Positions 1-6,945 of a stretch of 10,322 bases of DNA are shown piece by piece. Below the pieces are notes generated by a model that searched no databases, had not been told where the DNA came from, and saw only the letters and a program-made list of their open reading frames with translations. The position numbers and the translations under genes are program-made. Numbering within the stretch: the stretch's first letter is position 1; each line of letters starts with the position of its first letter. Source of the DNA: Cyclostephanos tholiformis (taxonomy: Eukaryota > Bacillariophyta > Thalassiosirophyceae > Thalassiosirales > Thalassiosiraceae); assembly GCA_036939975.1 (NCBI GenBank), contig JALLPB010001316.1:1-10322 (forward strand), read 5' to 3'.

Positions 1-37
1 GATGTCATTCATCGTTGGTTCATTTGTCGCAAGCAAG

Positions 38-95
38 GTGAGTAGAACATAGTCTTATTTGTTTTCTAATACCACAATTTCCTCTGCTCTCTTAG
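38..95 (+). other. spliceosomal intron, with flanking exon ends of an unidentified transcript
   Basis: A strong donor (AAG/GTGAGT) at 38 and a pyrimidine-rich acceptor ending CTCTCTTAG at 95 define a 58-nt intron, with a CTAAT branch-point-like element at 66-70. Two joined frames stay open. One runs from 2 to a TAG near 219. The other starts DVIHRWFICRKQ and ends at a TAA near 149. Neither gives a protein I recognise. This may be the last intron of a gene that starts left of the window. It could equally be a 5'-leader intron of the eL8 gene whose ATG is at 262; leader introns are common in ribosomal protein genes. The intron is well supported, but the owner is not. Confidence 0.5.
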
Positions 96-261
96 GAGAA
101 ACTGTTAGTCTGGCTTACTTACTGCTTATCGAACTTACTGAAGTTTAACGCTTGCCATGTCATGAAGGAATTCCTACGCTTCCGTCACGTGTCCATCACA
201 TCCCTTAACAGCTTTTAGTTTCATTATTCACCACCCACATCGAACCCCACCGCACTCAACC

Positions 262-1068
262 ATGGCACCGAAGAAATCCACCAAACCTGCGAAGGGCGGA
301 AAGGCCGCACCCGCCAAGGCATCCGCGTCCAAGGCTGATCCTCTCTTCCCGTCCCGTCCCCGTTCCTTCACCGTTGGGGGTTCCATCCGCCCCACCGGAC
401 GCGACCTCAGCCGTTTCGTGCGGTGGCCCAAGTACGTGCGCATTCAGCGCCAGCGCGCCGTGCTATATCAGCGACTCAAGGTACCGCCCGCGATCAACCA
501 GTTCACCAAGTCTATCGGGAAGAATGAAGCCTCGAACATCTTCAAATTGTGCGACAAGTACCGTCCCGAGACCGTGGCCGCCAAGAAGCAACGACAGAAG
601 GAGAGCGCCGCTTCGGCTGTCAAGGGGACCAAGACTGGCAAGACCGCGAACGTACCTCACCAGCTCAAGTTCGGCCTGAAGCACGTTACCACCCTCGTCG
701 AGGAGAAGAAGGCTTCCCTCGTCCTGATCGCCTGCGATGTCGATCCCATCGAGTTGGTACTTTGGTTGCCGGCGCTTTGCCGCAAGATGGAGGTGCCCTT
801 CCTCATCGTCAAGGACAAGGCCCGTCTTGGTACCCTCGTCCACCAGAAGACCTCGGCTGTTGTTGCCTTCACCTCCGTTAATAAGGAGGATGAGGCGCAG
901 TTAAAGATCTTTCAGGACTTGGCAATGGAAAAGTTCAACAAGAATTCTGGACTCGTGAGGAAGTGGGGAGGCGGTGTCATGGGACTCAAGACCCAGGCTA
1001 AGCTTGACAAGAGAGCCAAGGCTTTGGCACAGGAGGAGGCAAAGAAGGCCGCAAGTCTTAAGCGTTAG
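262..1068 (+). CDS. RPL7A: 60S ribosomal protein eL8 (L7a)
   Basis: Encodes a 268-residue structural protein of the large cytosolic ribosomal subunit. The N-terminal 30 residues are a Lys/Ala-rich extension. The family core follows: RWPKYVRIQRQRAVLYQRLK and PPAINQFTKSI (about residues 54-85), the DKYRPETVAAKKQR segment (about 98-111), then the L7Ae/L30e/S12e RNA-binding fold with LVLIACDVDPIELVLWLPAL and CRKMEVPFLIVKDKARLG (about 153-190), and the eukaryote-specific KWGGGVMGLKTQAK stretch near the C-terminus. Length matches the family (about 260-270). The ATG has a good context (CAACCATGG) and follows a pyrimidine/CAC-rich leader at 218-261 that looks like a transcription start region. There is no intron in the coding sequence. 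Codon use is C-ending and biased, as expected of a highly expressed gene. Identification rests on extended similarity to L7a and is secure. Confidence 0.97.
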   Translation: MAPKKSTKPAKGGKAAPAKASASKADPLFPSRPRSFTVGGSIRPTGRDLSRFVRWPKYVRIQRQRAVLYQRLKVPPAINQFTKSIGKNEASNIFKLCDKYRPETVAAKKQRQKESAASAVKGTKTGKTANVPHQLKFGLKHVTTLVEEKKASLVLIACDVDPIELVLWLPALCRKMEVPFLIVKDKARLGTLVHQKTSAVVAFTSVNKEDEAQLKIFQDLAMEKFNKNSGLVRKWGGGVMGLKTQAKLDKRAKALAQEEAKKAASLKR

Positions 1069-1308
1069 ATGGTCAGGCGATGCGTCCCACTCTACTAATA
1101 GATTTAAGAACAGAAAGGTTCGCACGAATATCAACATGATATAATTCATAAAACGCGCGAGGGAGTGTTAGACTCGTCTTTGAGACGTCTTCTCCTGTTG
1201 ACCGCTTGTGCAACCATCATCTTAATTTGTAGATACTTCGTAGGATGGAATTGGGAATATCCTCGAGAAGATAAACATTTCTTTTCACTATGTCCCCCTA
1301 TCTAATCG
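1069..1308 (+). other. eL8 3' flank and upstream region of the selenocysteine tRNA
   Basis: This is 240 nt without a gene. It should hold the eL8 3' UTR. The A/T-rich patch ATAAACATTT at 1271-1280 sits about 30-40 nt before the tRNA start. Genes for tRNA-Sec are known to use upstream TATA-like and proximal elements, so this patch is a candidate TATA element, but the match is weak. Confidence 0.35.
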
Positions 1309-1395
1309 GTGTGCATGATCCTGCCTGGTGGTGGGTGCAGGCTTCAAACCTGTAGGGGCTTAGCGGCCCAGTGGTTCGATTCCACCTTGCGCACG
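1309..1395 (+). tRNA. tRNA-Sec: selenocysteine tRNA, anticodon TCA
   Basis: An 87-nt tRNA that reads UGA as selenocysteine together with a SECIS element and the Sec elongation factor. Parts, in order: 9-nt acceptor strand 1309-1317, AT linker, D stem CCTGCC/GGTGGG (6 bp) around TGGT, and anticodon stem TGCAGG/CCTGTA (6 bp) with loop CTTCAAA and anticodon TCA at 1344-1346. The long variable arm pairs 1356-1360 with 1365-1369 around TAGC. The T arm is GTGG/CCAC (4 bp) at 1371-1385, the 3' acceptor strand is 1386-1394, and the discriminator is G at 1395. The acceptor pairs over 9 bp with one G-U and one U-U at position 8. The 9/4 acceptor/T-stem architecture, 6-bp D stem, TAGC variable loop and G73 are hallmarks of eukaryotic tRNA-Sec rather than a suppressor tRNA. 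The internal B box GGTTCGATTCC (1373-1383) is a perfect consensus match. CCA is not encoded. Confidence 0.95.
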
Positions 1396-1934
1396 TATTG
1401 ACTTCTTGGCGTACTATCCTGGACTTTGTATGTTATGTGCGATTCTCTTACTCTCACACGCCTTCAACACTATTGAACTAAAATTGGCAATGGTTATGGT
1501 GAGAGGTTTGCTGAACCCCATCCTTTAGACACCAAACTGAAATGGTGATATGTGACATTGGATCGGAGTTCACGTTTCACCGACAAGACTTATGTCATCA
1601 TCATTTAACTTATTTGTCAATACTTAGATTCTGCATCTACTTCGAGGGGTACTCTACTATCTAATTAGGTCGTCGTCTTCGTTGGGAGCACATTAATCAT
1701 GTCGATGGCAACATGCAAAATCGACATTGCACAAGAACACCGAAAAAAATGTCCGATTCCTTGATAGAACACACATTCGGACATCTTTGTCGCAGTCACT
1801 CCCTCCCCCCAACGAGATCATCTCACTACTGTCTTGTTTTTTTTATTCGGTGCATCCCAAATATCTACGAATGGGATGCCATCAAAATGATTGTCCACAC
1901 ACACCACCCCCTCCCTCCCATCTCCCAATGATTT
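1396..1934. other. intergenic region, no gene seen
   Basis: This is 539 nt between the tRNA and the 3' end of the minus-strand plastid gene. Short open frames between 1713 and 1969 have no recognisable protein character and overlap C-rich and T-rich simple sequence (1800-1850, 1900-1925). The only structure seen is an 8-bp inverted repeat, ATGTCCGA at 1749-1756 and TCGGACAT at 1777-1784. The part nearest 1935 should include the 3' UTR of the minus-strand gene. No T-run that could stop Pol III follows the tRNA until about 1838. Confidence 0.5.
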
Positions 1935-2372
1935 TCAATCGTCCTCGTCGGCGGGATTCGCGTAGCTGACGATCAAAAATGCTATCGTCGCAACGACGGT
2001 CAATCCCGCGATCACCGGTACTGCCAGTATCGCGTAGCTCCCGAGGAGTCCGCCGAGGGCATCGGATAGGACGGTCGTCGGGTCCAGAGTCGTCACGGAA
2101 AGGAGGGCGGACGACGACGACGACGAAAATGATGACGACGTCGAGATCACGTCGTTCGTCGTCGCGAGGAGATAGTCGACGTCGTCGACGACGGCGGGGA
2201 GGACGGCCATCCTCCTCGACGATGACGACGTCGTTGTCACGGCGTGCCTACGGCACGCCGCCCGCGACGATGCGGCGACTGATACGCCGGAGGAGTCGGG
2301 GACGAATGCAAGAGACGAAGACGAGGAAAGGGCCAGACATAGGAGGATTGCGCACGCGATCATTCGCGACAT
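1935..2372 (-). CDS. small plastid-targeted single-span membrane protein, unrecognised
   Basis: A 145-residue protein. Residues 1-22 form a signal peptide (MSRMIACAILLCLALSSSSS then LA), followed at once by FVP. This matches the diatom ASAFAP-type junction whose Phe directs import across the four plastid membranes. A Ser/Arg/Thr-rich, acid-poor transit-like stretch follows (to about residue 55). Then comes a Ser-rich low-complexity linker and, near the C-terminus (about 112-138), one hydrophobic helix GSYAILAVPVIAGLTVVATI. The tail is short and acidic (ANPADEDD). The mature protein would be a small thylakoid or envelope single-span protein. Its size and shape recall low-molecular-mass photosystem subunits, but I recognise no family. 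The serine codons form long TCG/TCC runs (GAC/GAG repeats on the + strand, about 2107-2240). It is divergent from NAP1 across 251 bp. The start ATG immediately precedes the signal peptide. Confidence 0.72.
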   Translation of the reverse strand: MSRMIACAILLCLALSSSSSLAFVPDSSGVSVAASSRAACRRHAVTTTSSSSRRMAVLPAVVDDVDYLLATTNDVISTSSSFSSSSSSALLSVTTLDPTTVLSDALGGLLGSYAILAVPVIAGLTVVATIAFLIVSYANPADEDD

Positions 2373-2623
2373 GATGATGGCGGGGGTTTTGCTGAGTATG
2401 GACCACGCACTGGACGATAGATAGGTAGATTTTTAAGTAGTAGGTACCATATCTAGATCAATCGTAGGTACCATATGAGGTTTGAGGATTACTAGGTATG
2501 TAGGTATGCTAGAGCTTGTGGGGCTCAAGGACAGACCTTGGCCGACTGACAGACCGGGCCATCCCTTCCAACAGATATGATAATAGGTATCCCAAAAATT
2601 TGCTCTTGGAATAAAAAAACAAG
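2373..2623. promoter_or_regulatory. shared head-to-head promoter region with TAGGTA repeats
   Basis: The 251 bp between two divergent start codons must hold both promoters. The hexamer TAGGTA occurs six times on the + strand: 2422, 2441, 2465, 2493, 2501 and 2584. Two copies lie inside a 13-bp direct repeat, GTAGGTACCATAT, at 2440-2452 and 2464-2476, 24 bp apart. The core GGTACC is itself palindromic. The density suggests a transcription-factor site cluster or a repeat remnant. The function is inferred only. Confidence 0.5.
2440..2476 (+). repeat. 13-bp direct repeat pair GTAGGTACCATAT
   Basis: Two identical 13-bp units start 24 bp apart, with an 11-bp spacer. A 12-bp version, GTAGGTACCATA, recurs at 9666-9677 and the 8-bp core GGTACCAT at 6779-6786. 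All copies seen are in noncoding or relic DNA. Confidence 0.8.
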
Positions 2624-4186
2624 ATGGAAGACAACGCCGACTCATACGTCGCTCCCCCCGCCCAGGATGTTGCCTCTACCTCCGCATCGGAAGAGGCGAC
2701 AGCTGCCGAGGAAGGCGTTCCGGTCGATACTGCCGCCGATGCCGCCGATGCCGCCGACGCCGTCGTGACAAGCGCGACCGTCGCCCTGTCTTCTCTTGCC
2801 GTGGCGGATGCGGCCCCGCCCGGTGACGACCCCAATCCCCCCCCCCCCGCGGTCGAGGACGTCGTTGAAGGCGATGACGACGACGACGACGAGGACGACG
2901 AGGATTACGATCCCGCCGCCGAGGAGGACGAGGGCGACGACGACGAGGACGAGGACGATGTCGAGGCATACGCGAACGAGTTCCTATCCCTCCTACCGCC
3001 ATGCGTATTACCGCGAATCGAGAGGCTGAAGGCGCTGAACGCCAAGCGCGACGCGTTGATGGAGGAATATCGGGCCGAACGAGCGGCGTTGGAGATGAAG
3101 TACGTCGAGAAGATAGGACCGCTATACGATGAGAGGAGGGACGTGGTGAACGGGGAGTACGACATGGCGATACAGGAGGAGAAGTGGGAGGAGGATAACA
3201 CGACGAAGAAGAAGAAGAAGAAGAAGAAGGATGACGACGACGAGGATGAGGAGGCCCCACCTCCGGCGGGCGAGGCCGTTAAGGGCATTCCTCAGTTCTG
3301 GGCGTGCGCCATGGGCCACGTCGATGTCGTCGCTGAGCTGATCACGGAAGGTGAGAAAGTGCGGAGTTAACGATTCACCCATACTCATGTGTTCTGCCCG
3401 ATTCCAATACAGCACAGGACCGTTGATTGTCGCCAATGCAAACAAAGAACGTTATGTGTTCCGAAAAAAAAAAAAAAAAAATCTTTGTATCATCCCTATC
3501 TATTCCCTCATTCTCTCTGTCTTTTTCTTCTGTATTCTCATCATCGTCCGAATCAACCACATCTTCCAACACCAGCCGACGTGGACTGTCTCGAACACCT
3601 CACCGATGTAACATGCACCGACTTCCCCGACGGCCTCGGCTTCGAACTCAATTTTCACTTCTCCCCCAACGAATTCTTCCACAATTCCGTCCTAACGAAG
3701 AGGTACGAAGTGCCTAATCTTCTCACGGAGGACGAGCCGATCCTCAAGAACGTCACCGGCACGGAAATACGGTGGAAGAAGGACAGGTCTCTCACCTACC
3801 GCGAGGTGACGAAGAAGCAGCGAAAGAAGGGCGGTCGACAGGCGGGGCAGGTGCGCTCCATAACGAAGCGCGAGCGGACCGAGAGCTTCTTCCACTTCTT
3901 CACCCCCATGAAGATGCCTGCGTTGATGGACGTTGTCGACGAGGACGAGGCCGATGCGGTGGAGGAGGCGTTTGACCATGATTATGACGTGGCACAGGCG
4001 TTTCGTAATCACTTGATAAAGAAGGCCGTGCTCTGGTTCACCGGCGAGGCGATGATGGAGGACGATTACGACGAGGAGGGGATTACGGGAGGCGAGGAGG
4101 ACGAGGGGGGCAACGGCGATATTGACGAACCTTTCCCGAGGCCGGTCGCGGGGGACGGAGAAAATCCAGAGTGTAAACAAAACTGA
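2624..4186 (+). CDS. NAP1: nucleosome assembly protein 1 (NAP1-family histone chaperone), two exons
   Basis: Exon 1 is 2624-3350 and exon 2 is 3576-4186, with a 225-nt phase-1 intron (GTGAGA...CCAG); the product has 445 residues. NAP1 proteins bind H2A-H2B and carry histones between cytoplasm and nucleus. In order: an Ala/Pro/acid-rich N-terminus with Asp/Glu runs (84-112), the long dimerisation helix (about 120-187; LPPCVLPRIERLKALNAKRD), an unusual Lys8 then Asp/Glu block (195-210), and the chaperone domain from GIPQFWACAMGH (221-232). The junction reads AELITE-A-DVDCLEHLTD. Then come FHFSPNEFFHNSVLTKRYEV, IRWKK, ESFFHFFTP and VLWFTGEAM (394-402), followed by an acidic tail. The last four residues, CKQN, resemble the farnesylated CaaX end (CKQQ-like) of plant and animal NAP1, but final Asn is atypical. 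The ATG context is good (AAGATGG). The protein is longer than usual because of the N-terminal extension. Confidence 0.93.
3464..3481 (+). repeat. A18 homopolymer inside the NAP1 intron
   Basis: Eighteen consecutive A residues lie mid-intron, followed by a long pyrimidine-rich tract (about 3500-3570) leading to the acceptor. A run this long is prone to length variation and sequencing error. It does not affect the coding frame because it is spliced out. Confidence 0.9.
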
Positions 4187-4589
4187 ACAATCCTTTTAAT
4201 CAAAATCGTCTACACACTCGCTCAAGAAAAGTGTTGGACTTTCCCACCACCGATTCATTTACTTTCATGCGGCCCTGGCGGCAAAGTTGTCCTCCTTCTT
4301 CTTGATGCCCTCACCCACGGCAATATGAGTGAAGCCCCCAAAAGGAAGAGGGCGGTTTTGGACGAGACTGGTGCCGAATGAGCGAAAAAACAATTGACGA
4401 GATTTGTGCCAAGACGAGTGAAAGTCCTTAAGTGACTCATTAACGCGTAACAGAAGGGAACATAGGCAACACTCTCATTGTCAAGACACACGAACATCAT
4501 GCGTTACAATATTTTTCGTTCTAGCCACCTTCCTATGTTTTCTTTTCAGCGGCCATGGCAGCAGCCTCGTTTAGCACCCCTTTTGTTCG
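4187..4589. other. intergenic region between convergent 3' ends
   Basis: This is 403 nt between the NAP1 stop and the DRC1 stop, so it should contain both 3' UTRs. A minus-strand open frame (4255-4500) has no recognisable domain and lacks the codon bias of its neighbours. A short + frame starts at 4325 (MSEAPKRKRAVLDETGAE) and stops at 4379-4381. I do not call either a gene. Confidence 0.5.
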
Positions 4590-6155
4590 TCAGCAATCGC
4601 CTCCAGCTTCAACAAGCTCTCTCTCTAGCGCCCTGTTTTGGTGTAAGATGGACGCCGCCTCCGATTGAAGGTGATCGCGACGCTCCAGAATATTCCTGTA
4701 GCCTGACATGAGCGTCTCGGCTTGGTCCCATTCTCCGCTTCTGTCGAATCTGAGAGGTAAAGATGCCACAATTATTAAGAGAAGGAGATGCCTTAACTTA
4801 AATTGCAAAAAAACGGGACGCACTTCTTTATGAACTCATCTTTTTTGCCATCTGATTCAAGCCCGAATATATCAATGTCACTTGTCTCGTTAGATCCATC
4901 ATCGTCGGGCCATGTCACGTCAGAAGCACTGCTCTGTTCGGCCTCGTTGCTTAGGCAGGAGCGGTGATGACAAGATTAGGTGCAGTCAAACCAGAACACG
5001 GTAAAAACGAAGGGGTAACATTACTCACCAACAGCCAATGACACCACCAAAGATGAACTCTTGCGATTTTTTTAAGTCGGCTTGCAGCTTTTGCAGGTCA
5101 TCTTTATGCATGCTTTGGACGGCCCTGTACTTTTCATCGTCGGATATTCTGAGCCGCTCAAATTTCTCCTTCAAGCCGCTAGATTGTCTCTCTATCCTCT
5201 CGCAGTCAGCCTCGAGAAGGTCATTCTGCCGAATGCCCTTGGACCTGGCTTGATGATAATCTTCCAGGTCTTGGTTGAGCTTTTCCTTTACCTTCATTAT
5301 TCGCCTCTTCTGCTTCTTGACTGACCCCTCTTTTTCGGACAGTTCTGTCAATACCCGAACGTTATATTCTAGTTTATCGCTGTCGAACTTATTTCGGGCA
5401 CGGGTGTCCTCCAGATCGATTTCAAGTCTCCTGACTTCGTTCCCAATCTTCTCTCTCAGATCCTCGCGGTTCCGCTCTTCTTTAGACTCGCACTCCTTGA
5501 TCCCGTTTTCGTGCTCATCGATGATTCTGCGCTGCCGCTCCATGCTAGCAGCCTCTTCCTCTTTACGCTTCAAGACGAGAGCTTCCAACTCATCCTTGTG
5601 AGCATTGAGGATGAAGTTCTTATCGGCTATAATCGAATCCTCTATCAGTTTCAGCTCCCTCTCAAATGCCGCTTTTAGCATTAAATGCTCGTTTGCTACA
5701 CACTGCTGCAACTCCTCGATCTCTTGACGGTTTCTCTTCAAGGCGGTGATATACTCGTCATCTTTCTCGCGCATTTCCGATCCAAGTTCCTTGCATATGC
5801 AGTCCAGCTTCGCCAAAGCAGACTCGCACAGATTCTTCTGCTTCGCCAGTAATCCAAAAAGATCGTGCAAATTCGTTGCCGCAGAGCACTGTTCCCATCC
5901 CGATGCAACCCCTTCATCATATCGAGAGTGATGCTCCCGATATAGGTTCTCGTTCCTTTTGCCGTTTTCATCTCTTCCGCTCCTAATGTGGACCTCGCGT
6001 TGGTCAGCCGTCACCCGCTTCTCTGTTACCAGTTTGATACTTTTTGCCTTAATCTCACCAAGGCGCTTGAAGGACGTCAAAATTTGCTCATCGCTAGTAT
6101 GATTTGCTTCAGCTATGTTTTCGACATCATTAACGTCACTTTCTCTTCCCAACAT
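4590..6155 (-). CDS. DRC1: dynein regulatory complex subunit 1 homologue, three exons
   Basis: DRC1 is a coiled-coil scaffold of the nexin-dynein regulatory complex that links axonemal doublets and controls dynein. Exons: 6155-5029, 4949-4824 and 4749-4590; introns of 79 and 74 nt start GTGAGT and GTGCGT, both phase 2; the product has 470 residues. Family features seen: an N-terminal KLVTEKRVTADQRE segment, LCESALAKLDCICKELGSEM then REKDDEYITALKRN, KLEYNVRVLTELSEKEGSVK then KQKRRIMKVKEKL, and ISDDEKYRAVQSMHKDDLQK. Exon 3 ends with the EWDQAE...YRNILERRDHL...LHQNRALERELV pattern of the DRC C-terminal helix. Most of the protein is heptad-rich. It is much shorter than animal DRC1 (about 740 residues). 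The deficit lies mainly between the central coil and the last helix. The exon 2 acceptor is AAG, with an in-frame alternative CAG giving 4928. The frame stays open upstream to 6317 after a TTTCCTAG acceptor-like site, so an additional 5' exon is possible. I chose the first in-frame ATG. Confidence 0.8.
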
Positions 6156-6344
6156 AATGTTACAGTGCAATGATTCGGATGTATCGTTTGACGGAGGAAG
6201 TGGTTCGCCCGTCACCTCATTTCTGGTGAAGGCGTGTTCGATAAATACCAATGGTTTTACTGCCAGCGATTTTAAAACAATTCTGGAGTATCCTGGAAAA
6301 TTGACCGAATAGGACCTCTAGGAAAGGCACTTATTCAAGATAGT

Positions 6345-6945
6345 AAGGAGAAGTTTCACAAACGTGAGGTGCAAGGCAAGTACGAGACCTTTGGAAGAAC
6401 TGAGGGGTACAAGGATATCCACGGACACTGCACTATGACAATATCCAACAAAAAATCCTTCGTGAATAATAATGGAGACAAAAGCAAAGCGACAATAAAA
6501 TTCACGGACGAGGGCGTAGCGGCATTCAATGCGACCGATTTCGACTCGACCACACATGAATAAATCGCGAGGTCCTTTGATGAGAGGATCCAAGACCTCG
6601 AGAAATACAAGCGGACGCACGGTCACATCAAAAAGGCAACAACCAAAAACGTTCTGGACTAATGATTAATAGAGAGATTACCTACGCGGACTCTTTCTTT
6701 TATTTTAATATCATCAGGTTTATAAGTTTTCGAGTTGTTCTGAATCCAGAACGTTCTGGATCCAGGACAAATATAATGGGTACCATCAAAAAGAATAGCC
6801 TCGGCCGATTTTGTCGAGACATTACGCACGCAAGATGATTGCGAAGGGTGAGCTCCACAAGATGACGAATCAAATGGAGGAGCGAATTACGAAGCTTAAC
6901 ACTTTCGGCTTCAAGTGGAATTTAGTGGAGAGAAGTTACCTATAA
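6345..6945 (+). pseudogene. relic of a helicase-associated (HA) domain repeat protein
   Basis: Pieces of about two HA repeats (the domain that follows or replaces helicases and is expanded in diatoms) can be read on the + strand. The first, GYKDIHGHCTM near 6405-6437, resembles the usual L..YK..HGHC.VP. The second, SFDERIQDLEKYKRTHGHIK at about 6573-6632, is in the same frame, but a TAA at 6561-6563 separates them. The HGH motifs lie about 66 residues apart, the normal HA spacing. A further block, LGRFCR, then RHYARKMIAKGELHKM and EERITKLNTFGFKWN up to 6945, has the LGRW..R.HYR...LT.ERI..L...GF.W signature of an HA repeat end, but it needs a frame change near 6815. With two stops and a frameshift this is not a working gene. 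Its 3' end overlaps by 10 nt the stop of the minus-strand membrane-protein gene. Confidence 0.68.
6737..6768. repeat. tandem 16-bp near-palindromes around an 18-bp perfect palindrome
   Basis: GTTCTGAATCCAGAAC (6737-6752) is followed directly by GTTCTGGATCCAGGAC (6753-6768). The two differ at two positions and each is nearly self-complementary. The junction creates a perfect 18-bp palindrome, ATCCAGAACGTTCTGGAT, at 6744-6761. The 11-mer AACGTTCTGGA also occurs at 6648-6658, inside the HA relic. The inner GAAnnTTC fits a minimal heat-shock-element spacing, which may be coincidence. Confidence 0.85.

Noticed and set aside
1749..1784. 8-bp inverted repeat ATGTCCGA...TCGGACAT as a possible terminator or ncRNA hairpin
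   Set aside because: The 20-nt loop and isolated position give weak stability. One such repeat is expected by chance in a few hundred bases.
1713..1969. Two overlapping short + frames of 72-80 codons
   Set aside because: No recognisable motif, they cross C-rich and T-rich simple sequence, and they disagree with each other in frame over the same DNA.
1979..2374. 131-codon + frame rich in Arg/Ser opposite the plastid protein
   Set aside because: Shadow of TCG-repeat serine codons. The minus frame has a signal peptide, targeting motif and membrane span, while this one has only repeats.
2676..3288. Long minus-strand frames opposite NAP1 exon 1 (Arg/Pro-rich, and Ser/Phe-rich)
   Set aside because: These are shadows of the GAC/GAG/AAG codon repeats of the sense gene. 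Low-complexity composition keeps them open and no domain is visible.
4325..4435. Short + frame MSEAPKRKRAVLDETGAE interrupted by a TGA and then open to another stop, considered as a selenoprotein because tRNA-Sec is nearby
   Set aside because: Only 36 codons in total, no known selenoprotein motif, no SECIS-like fold recognised, and it lies between convergent 3' ends where UTRs are expected.
4255..4500. 81-codon minus-strand frame between NAP1 and DRC1
   Set aside because: No domain, no splice continuity with the DRC1 exons, and it sits in the expected 3' UTR region.
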